Numbered from the stretch's first letter, positions 17,562 to 28,092 are shown. The stretch is DNA of 64,000 bases from Pedobacter sp. W3I1 (GCF_030816015.1 NZ_JAUSXN010000001.1:434001-498000), one strand, 5' to 3'. The notes: generated by a model from the letters alone, not told the origin. Translations and numbers: made by a program.

Positions 17562-20500
17562 ATGAAAAAACTTCTACAGAGTTTGTTCATGCTGATGCTG
17601 TGCGCAATTTCCGCAATGGCACAGGAACGAACAATCACCGGGACGGTTACGGCACAAGATGACAAATTGCCGATTCCTGGTGTCAGCATCAAAGTACTAG
17701 GAACAACATTAGGAACATCAACTGATCCTAGTGGAAAGTACACATTAAAAGTTCCATCTACAGCAAAATCATTAGAATTTTCATCTATTGGTTTTACAAC
17801 TCAAACACGGGAGATCGGCTCTCAAACTGTCATTAATGCAGCTTTATTATCAGATTCCAAACAACTTGGAGAAGTAGTGGTTACTGCATTAGGTGTTTCC
17901 AGAGAAAAGAAAACCTTAGGTTACTCTTCTACACAAGTAGGAACCGATGAAATTAACCGAGGAGCACCAACTAATGCAGTTGCAGGCTTACAAGGTAAAG
18001 TAGCGGGGGTTGATATCTCTACTACTTCAGGTTCTCCGGGTGGATCTAGCAAGGTAATTTTAAGGGGTTTTTCTTCGGTTGGCGGAAACAACCAGCCGCT
18101 TTATGTGATTGATGGGGTTCCAATCAATAACTCAAGGCCAGGCGGAACTTCTGCACCAGGTACAGTTGGAGATATCTCTGAGAACTACGATTTTGGAAAT
18201 GGTGCCAATGATATCAATCCAAATGATATCGAAACCATCAGTATCCTTAAAGGAGCTGCAGCGAGTTCTTTGTATGGTTCCAGGGCATCAAACGGTGTAA
18301 TCTTAATCACCACTAAAAAGGGTAAAGCTGGAGCTTTGAAAATTGATCTGAGTTCATCAGCTTCTTTTACCAATGTTGCTATTGTTCCAAGTATCCAGGA
18401 TCAATATGGTCAAGGCTGGAGTAAAGAGAACTGGCTAGCGGAAAACGGAAGCTGGGGTCCGAAGTTAGATGGTATGACGAGGCCTTGGGGGCCAATCGTT
18501 AATGGCGATCAGGAAACAAAACCTTTTGTAGCCGTTAAGGATAACTTCCGTGATGCATTTGATACCGGCCAGGAATTTAATAACAGTTTAGCGCTTAGCG
18601 GTGGTAACGAAACCTCAACTTTCCACCTTTCTTATGGTAATATCTATAGCAACGGTATTCTTCCCGGGGCAAATGATACGTATAAGCGTAATAATTTATC
18701 GCTTAGCGGATCAACTAAATACAAAGGGCTTACTGTAGCTGCTTCGGCCAATTACGTAGGTAAAAATACAAGAGCAGTTCAAACAGGGCAAGCCGTATCT
18801 GGCATCGGATCATCATTTTATGAAGATTTATTACAGATTCCGGTAGATTATCCATTTACCAACTTTAAAGATTACAATAATAAATTCTACAATGTAGATA
18901 ATTATTTTTCTCCTTTCTCTCAAAATCCATATTACTCCGTTTACGAGAATGGTTCCCGTTTCAAAAGCGACCGCTTTTATGGAAACGTAGATTTAAAATA
19001 TAAAGCAACAGAATGGTTATCGTTCCAATTCCAACAAGGAGCAGATTTAACAAATAATGCCAGTAAGTTTTGGAATGCCAAAAACAATCCAGCTATTGGC
19101 AGCTGGGCCGGTGGCGGAAACGATGAGGGTTACACCAGACAAGAAAGTGTGGGTAATGTAATTGAAGGATCGGAAAGATATTTTGAATACGATTCGAAAT
19201 TAAATGCCCTTTTTACCAAAAAGTTCGGAACAGATTTCGATATCAATGGCCTAATCGGTGTTAACTATAATGACAGAGGGTACCGTTCAGTATATACTGG
19301 TGTAGAAAATTTAGCTATCCCAGGGTTTTACCAGATTAACAATAGTGCAAACGATCCAACCAGTACAAGTGCAGAGAACGAAAGAAGATTGTTCGGCGCA
19401 TATGCTTCTGCAACATTGGGCTATAAAAATTATGCCTTCTTAACATTAAATGCCAGAAATGATTGGAGCTCTACACTTCCGGCGGATAACAGAAGCTTCT
19501 TTTATCCAGGCGCTAACTTAGCTGTAGTTCTTTCAGATGCATTGGATTTATCTAGTGCTAAAATTAGCTTTTTGAAAGTTAGAGCTGCAGTAGGTCAAAC
19601 AGGTAGTGATACAGATCCATACCGTATTTTCAATACTTTATCCAGAACAAGTGCTGCATTGGGCTTTGGTAATATCATCTTCCCTATTGCCGGTGTTCCG
19701 GGTTACTCCGTTTCTGACATCTTAAATAACCCGGATCTTAAACCTGAAATCAGTACTGAAACAGAGTTTGGTGGAGAGATCAGATTCTTCAACAACCGTT
19801 TAGGTCTGGATGTTTCTTATTATAACCGTGTAACTAAAGATCAGATTATTCCGGTTGTCACTGCACCATCATCAGGTGTGACCTCTAGGATTGTAAATTT
19901 TGGTAAGATCCGTAACCGCGGTGTGGAGATTGCATTAACAGGTACACCAGTTAAAAACGAAAACTTTACCTGGGATATTGGCTATACCTTTACGAGAAAC
20001 CGTAACCTGGTATTGGAACTTCCTGATGGATTGGATAAATTGGTATTGAACACGGCGTATGATGCTCAGTTTGTGGCAAGGGTTGGCCAGCCATTGGGCG
20101 TTTTAGAAGCTCCTGTTGCAAAATACGATCCACAAGGAAGAATTGTTGTAGGTAGTAATGGATTTCCATTGCTTGCAGACAATAACGGAAGTTATGGAAC
20201 TTCGCAACGTGACTTCATTATGGGTTTAACCAACTCTTTTAAATTTAAAGAATTTACCTTAGGTTTTACTTTGGATTATCGTAAAGGCGGTGTGTTTTAT
20301 TCAGGAACAGCAGATTTGCTAAACTTTGTGGGTAATGACATCAAAACCTTATACAATGACAGAAGAACCTTTATTATTCCTAATTCAGTTGTACAGGTTA
20401 ATAACCCTGGTGGTGGAGTAAGTTATGTAGAAAATACAACCCCTATTTCTGAAGGAAACGTAAATGCATTATATTATACCAATAATGGTAAAGCGGTTGC

Positions 20501-20774
20501 GTATCAAAATAGAATTTTAGATAAAACCTTCTTAAAAGTAAGGGATATTACTTTATCTTATTCATTACCAAAATCGATAGCTCAAAAAATTAGGGCAGAT
20601 AGGGCTACCATAACCGTTTATGGCCGTAACCTGATTACCTGGTTGCCAAAAGAAAACCGGACTATCGATCCAGAGGTTTCTAACTTTGGTAATGATTTAA
20701 CCAGTGAGTTTGGAGAATTCAGAACAGGGCCATCTGTTCGTAATGTTGGTCTCTCTTTAAACTTAACCTTTTAA
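17562..20774 (+). CDS. SusC/RagA family TonB-linked outer-membrane protein (pair 1)
   Basis: 1070 residues. Signal peptide MKKLLQSLFMLMLCAISAMA, then carboxypeptidase-regulatory-like domain (about 22-105), plug domain with the SusC hallmarks QPLYVIDGVPINNS and ILKGAAASSLYGSRASNGVILITTKKG, and a large barrel ending GLSLNLTF. SusC proteins import SusD-bound nutrients across the outer membrane using TonB energy. Here the body resembles the fifth copy (39749-42907) more than copies 2-4; both are followed by SusD-like_2 lipoproteins. The SusD gene begins 12 bp after its stop. The leader upstream (17387-17561) has no terminator and differs from the other four leaders apart from the AT-rich GTTAAAAA tract. 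Confidence 0.93.
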   Translation: MKKLLQSLFMLMLCAISAMAQERTITGTVTAQDDKLPIPGVSIKVLGTTLGTSTDPSGKYTLKVPSTAKSLEFSSIGFTTQTREIGSQTVINAALLSDSKQLGEVVVTALGVSREKKTLGYSSTQVGTDEINRGAPTNAVAGLQGKVAGVDISTTSGSPGGSSKVILRGFSSVGGNNQPLYVIDGVPINNSRPGGTSAPGTVGDISENYDFGNGANDINPNDIETISILKGAAASSLYGSRASNGVILITTKKGKAGALKIDLSSSASFTNVAIVPSIQDQYGQGWSKENWLAENGSWGPKLDGMTRPWGPIVNGDQETKPFVAVKDNFRDAFDTGQEFNNSLALSGGNETSTFHLSYGNIYSNGILPGANDTYKRNNLSLSGSTKYKGLTVAASANYVGKNTRAVQTGQAVSGIGSSFYEDLLQIPVDYPFTNFKDYNNKFYNVDNYFSPFSQNPYYSVYENGSRFKSDRFYGNVDLKYKATEWLSFQFQQGADLTNNASKFWNAKNNPAIGSWAGGGNDEGYTRQESVGNVIEGSERYFEYDSKLNALFTKKFGTDFDINGLIGVNYNDRGYRSVYTGVENLAIPGFYQINNSANDPTSTSAENERRLFGAYASATLGYKNYAFLTLNARNDWSSTLPADNRSFFYPGANLAVVLSDALDLSSAKISFLKVRAAVGQTGSDTDPYRIFNTLSRTSAALGFGNIIFPIAGVPGYSVSDILNNPDLKPEISTETEFGGEIRFFNNRLGLDVSYYNRVTKDQIIPVVTAPSSGVTSRIVNFGKIRNRGVEIALTGTPVKNENFTWDIGYTFTRNRNLVLELPDGLDKLVLNTAYDAQFVARVGQPLGVLEAPVAKYDPQGRIVVGSNGFPLLADNNGSYGTSQRDFIMGLTNSFKFKEFTLGFTLDYRKGGVFYSGTADLLNFVGNDIKTLYNDRRTFIIPNSVVQVNNPGGGVSYVENTTPISEGNVNALYYTNNGKAVAYQNRILDKTFLKVRDITLSYSLPKSIAQKIRADRATITVYGRNLITWLPKENRTIDPEVSNFGNDLTSEFGEFRTGPSVRNVGLSLNLTF

Positions 20775-20786
20775 TCGCATCTAAGT

Positions 20787-22283
20787 ATGAAAAATATAAT
20801 TAGAAAAACGCAAGTTTTAGCTTTTTCGACTTTGTTGATTGTTGCGAGTTGTAAGAAGCTCGACATTAACCAAAGTCCGAACAACCCCCCTGTTGAATCT
20901 GCTACGGTTGAGACTTTGTTTCCCTCTGCAGTCATTTCAACTGTTTCCAGAACAGGTGGAGACCTTTCAATTATTGGAGGTATATGGGCGCAATATTGGA
21001 CCCAAAATAATAATTCAAGTCAATTCCGTACTGTCGATTCTTATGATGTACAAGCTACATCAAACTTTATTAACGGGCCATATGCTGAATTGTTTTCAGG
21101 CGCTTTAACCGATTATCAGTTGGGTATTACCAAATCAGTGGCGGCACAGGATTGGAGATACAATTTGATGAATACAGTTATGAAAGCCTATACTTATCAG
21201 GTTTTAGTTGATTTATTTGATAAAGTACCCTATTCAGAAGCACTTAAAGCTGGTGCAAACCTTCAGCCAAAATTTGATGACGGTTATACCATTTATACCT
21301 CACTAATTGCTGAAATTGATGCTGCTTTAGCCAAAGATTATAAAACGAATCCACTTACGGCAGCTCAAATCAAAACTGATTTTGTATTTGGTAAAAAAGG
21401 TACATCAGCAGCTGTTATGGCAAGCTGGGAAAAGTTTGCAAATACCTTAAAACTGAAAATGTATTTAAGGATGGTTAATGCTAAACCTGCTGAAGCACAA
21501 GCCGGCATATTAAAGCTTTACCAGGATGGGGCTAAATTTCTCGATGAAGATGCGAAAGTTGATATATTTGTAGATGTACCAAATAAAAGCAACCCTTTTT
21601 ACGAGTATAATTTCAGAAGGTTAAATACCCCTGATAACTTAAAGGCCAGTAGTACATTTACTTCTTGGTTAAATCAGAATCAAGATCCACGCGCTGAAGT
21701 ATATTATGGAAAACCTAACCCTGTTCCTTCGATTAATCAAGGGGATTATCTTGGTGGTTCAGCTCATCCAGAATATAACAATGCCGTTAATGTAGTCGTT
21801 AATGCAACAGACGCAGTCCCGCTTATCTCTCTGGATGAAGCTTATTTCATGCAGGCAGAAGCACGTTTGCGCTATTTTGGTGGTGCCGGAGCCGAAGTGC
21901 TTTATAGCGATGGGGTTGAAACAGCATTTAGTAAACTTGGTTTAGATGGAACTACTTTACTATCGACAACATATAAATATCCGGGATCAGCTGATGAAAA
22001 AGAAAATCTGGAAGCGATTATCGTTCAGAAATGGGCATCCTTATTTGGTTCACATGCTTTAGAGGCTTTCTTTGAGCAAAACAGAACAGGATATCCTAAA
22101 ACCACCACACTCTATTCAACAGAAGCAGGCTATACCCCAGGTCAATTGGTTTATACCCCAAATGGCGTAACAGGTGCAGGCAATTTTCCAAGGAGATTTG
22201 TGTATCCTGATTTTGAGAGAAGCCGAAATTCCAATACACCTGCACAGGTTCCTATTTATACTAAGGTTTGGTGGGCTAAATAA
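20787..22283 (+). CDS. SusD-like lipoprotein, SusD-like_2 subfamily (pair 1)
   Basis: 498 residues with lipobox LLIVASCKK. The order of motifs, SPNNPPVESATVETLFPSAV near the start, GGIWAQYWTQNNNSSQF, YNLMNTVMKAYTYQVLVDLFDKVPYSEAL and the final NFPRRFVYPDFERSRN, is that of the SusD-like_2 family rather than classical RagB/SusD. It forms the lid over its SusC partner at the cell surface and binds the nutrient through TPR-like helices. It is 12 bp from the SusC gene, and a small lipoprotein gene follows 24 bp later in the same unit. Confidence 0.88.
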   Translation: MKNIIRKTQVLAFSTLLIVASCKKLDINQSPNNPPVESATVETLFPSAVISTVSRTGGDLSIIGGIWAQYWTQNNNSSQFRTVDSYDVQATSNFINGPYAELFSGALTDYQLGITKSVAAQDWRYNLMNTVMKAYTYQVLVDLFDKVPYSEALKAGANLQPKFDDGYTIYTSLIAEIDAALAKDYKTNPLTAAQIKTDFVFGKKGTSAAVMASWEKFANTLKLKMYLRMVNAKPAEAQAGILKLYQDGAKFLDEDAKVDIFVDVPNKSNPFYEYNFRRLNTPDNLKASSTFTSWLNQNQDPRAEVYYGKPNPVPSINQGDYLGGSAHPEYNNAVNVVVNATDAVPLISLDEAYFMQAEARLRYFGGAGAEVLYSDGVETAFSKLGLDGTTLLSTTYKYPGSADEKENLEAIIVQKWASLFGSHALEAFFEQNRTGYPKTTTLYSTEAGYTPGQLVYTPNGVTGAGNFPRRFVYPDFERSRNSNTPAQVPIYTKVWWAK

Positions 22284-22307
22284 TTGTTTTAACAATAAAT
22301 TGATATC

Positions 22308-22796
22308 ATGAAAAAGATTAATATAATATTCATTTTTATTGCACTTATTACAGTTGCGATAAGTGCTTGTAAAAAAGATCCCGAACCGGGAGGTACTGCA
22401 GTTCAGGATATGGCTGGCGACTGGTACGTTAAAGTAAATGAGGCAGGTGCTTATTCTACCTTGTTAACCTTTAATACTTCAGAAAACACACCTAATGTGA
22501 TGTGGGTGCAGGGTACGGGATTAAAATCTGGAGCAACAGTTCTAGCCATTAAAGGAAAAACAGGGGTAGATTATCCAAATAAGCTTTTCTCTGCCACAAA
22601 CATTGCTAATGTATCTACAGCTGCCGGGAGGCCAGCAAGTTTTTCCATAGCGAACGGAAAGATTATTCCAAATGGTACAAAAGGTCCTGTTTCTAAAAGC
22701 CCAACAGATTCGATTTATTTTGAGTTAAATGTTGATGGAGCAGTATATAAAGTAGGCGGTTATCATAAAACCGGATTTTTGGAAGACCTTCCTTAA
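22308..22796 (+). CDS. Small surface lipoprotein, possibly lipid-binding putative hydrolase family
   Basis: 162 residues; lipobox AISACKKD near residue 21. The mature protein is rich in beta-strand pattern: MAGDWYVKVNEAGAYSTLLTFNT, MWVQGTGLKSGATVLAIKGKTG, and ends KVGGYHKTGFLEDLP. This resembles the small lipoproteins that accompany SusD-like_2 genes, sometimes called lipid-binding putative hydrolases. Family assignment is from memory of the pattern only. It is the third gene of the first SusCD unit and is followed by a strong terminator, so it is most likely an accessory substrate-binding surface protein. Confidence 0.6.
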   Translation: MKKINIIFIFIALITVAISACKKDPEPGGTAVQDMAGDWYVKVNEAGAYSTLLTFNTSENTPNVMWVQGTGLKSGATVLAIKGKTGVDYPNKLFSATNIANVSTAAGRPASFSIANGKIIPNGTKGPVSKSPTDSIYFELNVDGAVYKVGGYHKTGFLEDLP

Positions 22797-22822
22797 ATAG
22801 GTTATTATAAAACTCGTTGTTA

Positions 22823-22855
22823 AAAAAGAGATCTCCCACACAGAGATCTCTTTTT
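22823..22855 (+). terminator. Rho-independent terminator of SusCD unit 1
   Basis: Perfect stem AAAAGAGATCTC / GAGATCTCTTTT around a CCACACA loop, with T-tract, 27 bp after the lipoprotein stop. Confidence 0.85.
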
Positions 22856-22896
22856 GTTTGTAGTAAGCGCTGTTAGTAAGATTTTAAAAAAAACAG

Positions 22897-23151
22897 TTTG
22901 GCACAGTTTTTTATTTTATACAATGCTATTTTTTAGCTCATGAACGCTAATTTTTACCTATATCGAGGTAAAATATGGTTTAAGCATTTCTTTTTGTGGA
23001 AAATCTCCCCAACCGCCTTTTTAATCAGACAGGCATATTGTCAAAACAAAGTCATTATGCGGGGTGGGTTTGTTAAATTTTGTTAAAATGTTAGTTATCT
23101 CCATTATATTTAGTGCTTCAAATAATTATATCATTATCTAACTTAAATTTC
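22897..23151 (+). promoter_or_regulatory. Conserved leader of SusC copy 2
   Basis: This leader is homologous to the leader of copy 3 (28241-28511): both have TTTGGCACAGTTTTTT, a TTTTTAATCAGACA block, AAAGTCATTAT, repeated TGTTAAAATG, and TATTTAGTGCTTCAAATAA before the ATG. The duplicated, unusually long 5' region implies a shared promoter and control signal. A TTAAATTTTG element loosely resembles the Bacteroidota -7 box but with three spacer bases. Confidence 0.6.
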
Positions 23152-26100
23152 ATGAAAAAACTTCTACAAAGTTTGTTCGTACTTTTGTTTATTGCTTTAT
23201 CAGCGATGGCACAAGACAGAACAATTACTGGTACAGTTACTTCACAGGATGACAAATTACCAATTCCTGGTGTAACTGTAAAGGTTAAAGGTGCTTCAGC
23301 TGGCACCGTAACAGACTCAAATGGTAAATATTCTGTAAATGTCCCTTCCGGATCTAACACATTAGAATTCAGTTACGTTGGGTACGTAACTAAAGAGCAA
23401 ATTATTTCTTCAGGTAATGTAATCAATGTTGTGCTAACAGCAGATGCGACAACGTTAACTGATGTAGTTGTAGTGGGCTATGGCACAACAACAAAACAAG
23501 CTTTTACAGGTTCGGCAAAAACAATTAGTGCAGAACAATTGGGAAATAAAAGAGTTTCAAATCTATCTCAGGCATTAGCAGGAGAGGTTTCTGGTGTTCG
23601 TGTAATTACACAAAGTGGACAACCAGGTACCGAAGCAAAAGTTCGTATTAGAGGTATTGGTTCAGTATCAGGAAATCGCGATCCTTTATATGTTGTTGAT
23701 GGTGTTCCATTTTACGGAAGTTTAAATTCTGTTAATATCAACGATATCGAGTCGACAACTGTGTTAAAAGATGCTGCTGCAACTGCTATTTATGGATCGC
23801 GTGGTTCAAACGGTGTAATTTTAATCACAACCAGATCAGGAAAAGGTAAAAGTTCATTCATTGAAGGAGATGTAAATTTTGGAACGAACATGGCATTATT
23901 GCCACGTTATGATGTAATCAAATCTCCAGAAGAATTTATTGGTTTAGCTTGGGAAGGTCTATATAACCAAGGCAGAGGTTTAGCCACTCCATTAAATGAT
24001 GCTGCGGCGATAACATATGCCAACAATAGAATTTTCGGCCCAACCGGTGGTGGCCTACCAGCTGCATCTAACATTTGGAACTCTACAGGTGCTAATTTGA
24101 TTGATCCAGCTACTAGACAAGTAAGATCTGGTGTAACCAGAAAATTTGATCCTGAAAACTGGGAAGATTATGCATTTCAAAATTCGGCACGTACCGAGGC
24201 AAATGTAAGAATTGGTGGTAGCTCAGATAAAACAAGTTATTTTACTTCGTTAGGTTATTTGGATGATATTGGTTATTCCATTAAATCTAATTACAAGCGT
24301 TTAAATGCCAGATTAAACTTAACGCATGAAGTTAAGCCATGGTTAGTTGGTGGCATGAATTTAGGCTACACCAATTCAAAAAGAAACTTTGGTGGTCAAA
24401 CCTCTGATTCAGGTAGCGTTTTCTGGTTTGTAGATAACATTCCCCCAATTTATCCTTTGTTCTTAAGAGATGCTAAAGGTGCATTTGTTCAAGATCCAAT
24501 TTTTGGTGGAAATCAATACGATTATGGAAATGCGGGTAGAAGATTTGGTTCATTAACTAATGCAATCGCTGATACTCAATATAACACAGACAGAGATGAC
24601 AGAAATGAGTTAAATGGAAATGTATCTCTAACAGCTAAAATTATTCCCGGTTTAACTTTCGAAAATACTTTTGGCTTACAATACTATAACAATGAGAGCG
24701 TAACCAGAAATAACAAATATTATGGATCTGCAGCTTCTCAGGGCGGTGCTATCTATTTAGAAAATACAAGCTTAATGTCTTATAATCTTTTAAACTTATT
24801 AAGATATAAGAAAACTTTTGGAGAAAATAGTTTCGAAGCCTTAGCAGCGCATGAGGTAACAGATTGGAAACTGAAAACTTTACAAGCTTCAAGATACAAT
24901 TTGATTCTAAATGATTCTGAAGATTTAAATAACGGTACAGTAACAAACCCAAGCAACTCATACAGTGAGCAATATAAACTGGAAAGTTATTTTGGACAAA
25001 TCAACTACGATTATCAGAAGAAATATTTTTTATCAGGAAGTTTGAGAAGAGACGGCTCGTCTAGATTCAAAACTAACAGATGGGGAACTTTCGGATCTGT
25101 AGGTGCCGGATGGTTAGTTTCAAGCGAGGAATTCATGAAGTCTCAAAATATCTTCAGTTCATTAAAGTTGAAGGCCAGTTATGGTTTAATCGGCGATCAG
25201 GGTGGCGTTGGATATTATCCAGGATACAATACGTTTAATATTGATAACGTAAATGATCAACCGGGACTTTCCATTGATTTAGTGGGTAACCCGGATTTAA
25301 CCTGGGAAACTTCTAAAATGTTTCAAACGGGTATTGAGTTTAACTTAGGTACTTATCTAACAGGATCTGTTGATTATTACTTAAAAAATACTGATGATCT
25401 AATTTTTGACAGAAGAATTGGTCCATCTAGCGGATATGCTATTGTTAAAGTAAACGGTGGTTCATTAAGAAACCAAGGGGTTGAGTTTGATTTTACAGGT
25501 CACATCTTTAAAAAGAAGGATTTTTATCTTGATTTAGGAATTAATGGTGAAATCTTCTCTAATAAAATGACAGCCATGCCAATTGATCCATCAACAGGTT
25601 TGGCAAAGCCAATTGATGTTCAAGGAAACTATGCATGGTCTGTTGGTCATTCTATTTACGATTTCTATGTTCGCAAATATACTGGCGTAGACGCTGCTGA
25701 TGGTAAATCTACCTGGGAAGCTTATTATTTGGATGCAAATAATAACGGTGTTCCTGACGGCGGTTTATTAGAAAATCAAGCAGGCGAATACATTGGTTCA
25801 TTAGGGTCATATTTAGCTGCGAATCCAGACAAAGAAGGTCAATTAAAGAAAACCACTACAAAAACTTATCAAAATGCTACTCAGCAATATGATGGGCGTT
25901 CTGCCATTCCTGATGTAAGAGGTGCAATTAATTTAAGTACGGGTTACAAAGGTTTTGATTTAAGCATTCAGATGCTGTACAGTTTAGGTGGCTATGTTTA
26001 CGACGGTGCATATGCAGGTTTGATGGGTAATGGATTAATTGCAAATAACAACTGGCACAAAGATATTTTGAACAGATGGCAGTCTCCAAGTCAGCCAGGT

Positions 26101-26421
26101 GATGGAATTGTTCCAAGAATTTCGAACAATCAGGATGCAAACGTAAGCTCTGCATCATCACGTTTTATTACAAAAGCTGATTATTTCTCGCTTAATAATG
26201 TACGTTTAGGGTATACGTTCACTAAAAAAATAACCGACAAATTAGGTTTGGCAGGTTTAAGTTTATGGGTTTCGGGAGATAATCTTTATTTAGGTACAGC
26301 CCGTGCAGGATTAAATCCAATGACTGCAGAACCTGCAAACAGTACCGAAACCGGAGGTAGTGATACGTACAGATATTCGCCTTTGTCTACCGTTTCTGCT
26401 GGTTTAAGAGTTAAGCTTTAA
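23152..26421 (+). CDS. SusC/RagA family TonB-linked outer-membrane protein (pair 2)
   Basis: 1089 residues from the ATG at 23152; an upstream in-frame start at 23113 lies in the conserved untranslated leader and was rejected because all five copies begin MKKLLQSLF. Signal peptide to residue 20, carboxypeptidase-regulatory-like domain to about 105, plug with DPLYVVDGVPFYGS and VLKDAAATAIYGSRGSNGVILITTRSG, then barrel ending VSAGLRVKL. Classical SusC with VVVVGYGTT at the TonB-box position. The RagB/SusD partner starts 16 bp downstream. Substrate unknown. Confidence 0.93.
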   Translation: MKKLLQSLFVLLFIALSAMAQDRTITGTVTSQDDKLPIPGVTVKVKGASAGTVTDSNGKYSVNVPSGSNTLEFSYVGYVTKEQIISSGNVINVVLTADATTLTDVVVVGYGTTTKQAFTGSAKTISAEQLGNKRVSNLSQALAGEVSGVRVITQSGQPGTEAKVRIRGIGSVSGNRDPLYVVDGVPFYGSLNSVNINDIESTTVLKDAAATAIYGSRGSNGVILITTRSGKGKSSFIEGDVNFGTNMALLPRYDVIKSPEEFIGLAWEGLYNQGRGLATPLNDAAAITYANNRIFGPTGGGLPAASNIWNSTGANLIDPATRQVRSGVTRKFDPENWEDYAFQNSARTEANVRIGGSSDKTSYFTSLGYLDDIGYSIKSNYKRLNARLNLTHEVKPWLVGGMNLGYTNSKRNFGGQTSDSGSVFWFVDNIPPIYPLFLRDAKGAFVQDPIFGGNQYDYGNAGRRFGSLTNAIADTQYNTDRDDRNELNGNVSLTAKIIPGLTFENTFGLQYYNNESVTRNNKYYGSAASQGGAIYLENTSLMSYNLLNLLRYKKTFGENSFEALAAHEVTDWKLKTLQASRYNLILNDSEDLNNGTVTNPSNSYSEQYKLESYFGQINYDYQKKYFLSGSLRRDGSSRFKTNRWGTFGSVGAGWLVSSEEFMKSQNIFSSLKLKASYGLIGDQGGVGYYPGYNTFNIDNVNDQPGLSIDLVGNPDLTWETSKMFQTGIEFNLGTYLTGSVDYYLKNTDDLIFDRRIGPSSGYAIVKVNGGSLRNQGVEFDFTGHIFKKKDFYLDLGINGEIFSNKMTAMPIDPSTGLAKPIDVQGNYAWSVGHSIYDFYVRKYTGVDAADGKSTWEAYYLDANNNGVPDGGLLENQAGEYIGSLGSYLAANPDKEGQLKKTTTKTYQNATQQYDGRSAIPDVRGAINLSTGYKGFDLSIQMLYSLGGYVYDGAYAGLMGNGLIANNNWHKDILNRWQSPSQPGDGIVPRISNNQDANVSSASSRFITKADYFSLNNVRLGYTFTKKITDKLGLAGLSLWVSGDNLYLGTARAGLNPMTAEPANSTETGGSDTYRYSPLSTVSAGLRVKL

Positions 26422-26437
26422 TATTAAACTTATCAAA

Positions 26438-27919
26438 ATGAAAAATACTAAATATATATATATCGCATTTGCACTTCTGGTGTTTGCAAGTGGATGTAAA
26501 AAAAGTTTCTTGGATGAAAGACCAAGTGAAAAAGTTTCTCCAGAACAAATTAGTGAAGAAGCCTTAAGAGATCCATCAGTATTAAATGCATATACAAGGG
26601 GTTTATACTCCAGTATGTATAATACCGGAACAGGTGGTACAACTGGTCATGATGATTTTGGTCAAAAGGGATATGATATCTTTTCTGATATGTTAGCTTC
26701 AGATATGGCACTTGGATCACTTAATTACGGTTGGTATAGCACAGTGGTCAGGTATCAGGCTACAAAAGATTTTACTCAGAATGCTGCGTATATTCCATGG
26801 CGTTATTATTATAAAATCATTTTTGGAGCAAACTCTTTAATAGATGTATTGGGTGGTAACAATGCAACATTTACCAATAAAACCTTAGCATATAGTATGG
26901 GGCAGGCAAAAGCCATGAGAGCGTATGCCTACTTTTATCTAACTCAGTTTTATGCACCACAAGGTTTTGGAACAGGATCTGAAAAGATTCTACCCCTTTA
27001 TACCGACGCTAAAACAACTAATCAACCACTAGTTACTTCTGCAGTAATTTTTGATCAGATGATTAAAGATTTAACGGATGCAGCCACATTGTTAGCTGAT
27101 TATGGCAGAAGCAGTAAAGGTGAAATAAATGCAGATGTTGCCAAAGGCTTATTGGCTTATGTTTATGCAGCAAGAGGAACAACATCAGACTTAGCACAAG
27201 TGGTATCGTTAACAGACCAGATTATTCCTAAATTCCCGGTTTTGGCGAAGGCAAATGTAACTACTGATGGATTTAACAATCTACCAAATAGTGCTAACTG
27301 GATGTGGGGAGCTGATCTTCAGATTTCTAGTAACCTTGATCTTGTTTCCTGGTGGGGCCAAATTGATATCTTCACCTACAGCTATGCGTGGGCAGGAGAT
27401 CCTAAATTTATCGATGATAAATTATACGCTTCTATCCCAGCAGATGATGCCCGTAAAGCACAGTTTGATGATAACGCGGATTACGGTGGGCTTTTGCCAA
27501 CCGGAAAGTTCTTTGATCCAGCAAGAATCGAAGGTGGCCAAAGAACAGTGATTACCGACTACGTATATATGCGTGTTGAAGAAATGATCCTTTTAAATGC
27601 AGAGGCAAAAGCCAGATTAAATCAGGATGCACCTGCCAGAACTGAACTCAAAAAACTATTAACAGAGCGTGTTGCTAACCCCAACTTTATTGATGCATTG
27701 AGTGGCGCAGCTTTAAAAGAAGAAATTTACAAGCAGACGCGTATTGAGCTTTGGGGAGAAGGAAAAGTTTATTTAGCTATGAAACGTAATAAGCATTCAA
27801 TTACAAGAGGAACAAATCATTTGTTCTTTGCCGGAAATACATTTGCTTATGATGCTGATGAATTAACTTTCCCTATACCACAAGCAGAGGTGATTAATAA
27901 TCCTAACCTGAACAAATAG
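26438..27919 (+). CDS. RagB/SusD family nutrient-binding lipoprotein (pair 2)
   Basis: 493 residues with lipobox LVFASGCKK. Classical RagB/SusD layout: SFLDERPSEKVSPEQ at the N-terminus, YKIIFGANSLIDVLGG and GQAKAMRAYAYFYLTQFYAPQGFG in the first TPR-like region, and the C-terminal RVEEMILLNAEAKARL... RIELWGEGKVYLAMKRN ... FPIPQAEVINNPNL. It pairs with the SusC 16 bp upstream as a surface lid that captures the transported nutrient. Followed by two terminator hairpins, so the unit contains only these two genes. Confidence 0.92.
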   Translation: MKNTKYIYIAFALLVFASGCKKSFLDERPSEKVSPEQISEEALRDPSVLNAYTRGLYSSMYNTGTGGTTGHDDFGQKGYDIFSDMLASDMALGSLNYGWYSTVVRYQATKDFTQNAAYIPWRYYYKIIFGANSLIDVLGGNNATFTNKTLAYSMGQAKAMRAYAYFYLTQFYAPQGFGTGSEKILPLYTDAKTTNQPLVTSAVIFDQMIKDLTDAATLLADYGRSSKGEINADVAKGLLAYVYAARGTTSDLAQVVSLTDQIIPKFPVLAKANVTTDGFNNLPNSANWMWGADLQISSNLDLVSWWGQIDIFTYSYAWAGDPKFIDDKLYASIPADDARKAQFDDNADYGGLLPTGKFFDPARIEGGQRTVITDYVYMRVEEMILLNAEAKARLNQDAPARTELKKLLTERVANPNFIDALSGAALKEEIYKQTRIELWGEGKVYLAMKRNKHSITRGTNHLFFAGNTFAYDADELTFPIPQAEVINNPNLNK

Positions 27920-27946
27920 TGGTTTAAAATACAATTAAATTAAGAT

Positions 27947-27982
27947 AAAAAAGCCAACTTTCAAAAGAAAGTTGGCTTTTTT
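27947..27982 (+). terminator. Rho-independent terminator of SusCD unit 2
   Basis: Perfect 15-bp stem AAAAAGCCAACTTTC / GAAAGTTGGCTTTTT with an AAAA loop and T-tract, 27 bp after the SusD stop. Confidence 0.9.
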
Positions 27983-28057
27983 GGTTTAAATACGCAAAAA
28001 TAAGCTAGAAGACAGATTGTTTTGGTTAAACCATCTTTTGTATGTTATTTGAGATTT

Positions 28058-28092
28058 AGCGATATCATACTAAACCATGATATCGCTTTTTT
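28058..28092. terminator. Second hairpin after SusCD unit 2
   Basis: AGCGATATCAT and ATGATATCGCT form an 11-bp perfect stem with loop ACTAAACC, followed by six Ts. It may be a second terminator, or insulate the leader of the next SusC. The surrounding 27920-28240 has no gene. Confidence 0.7.

Noticed and set aside
23113-23151. Upstream start of SusC copy 2 (and 28473-28511 of copy 3)
   Set aside because: The extension lies in the duplicated untranslated leader; all five genes start at MKKLLQSLF with a normal signal peptide.
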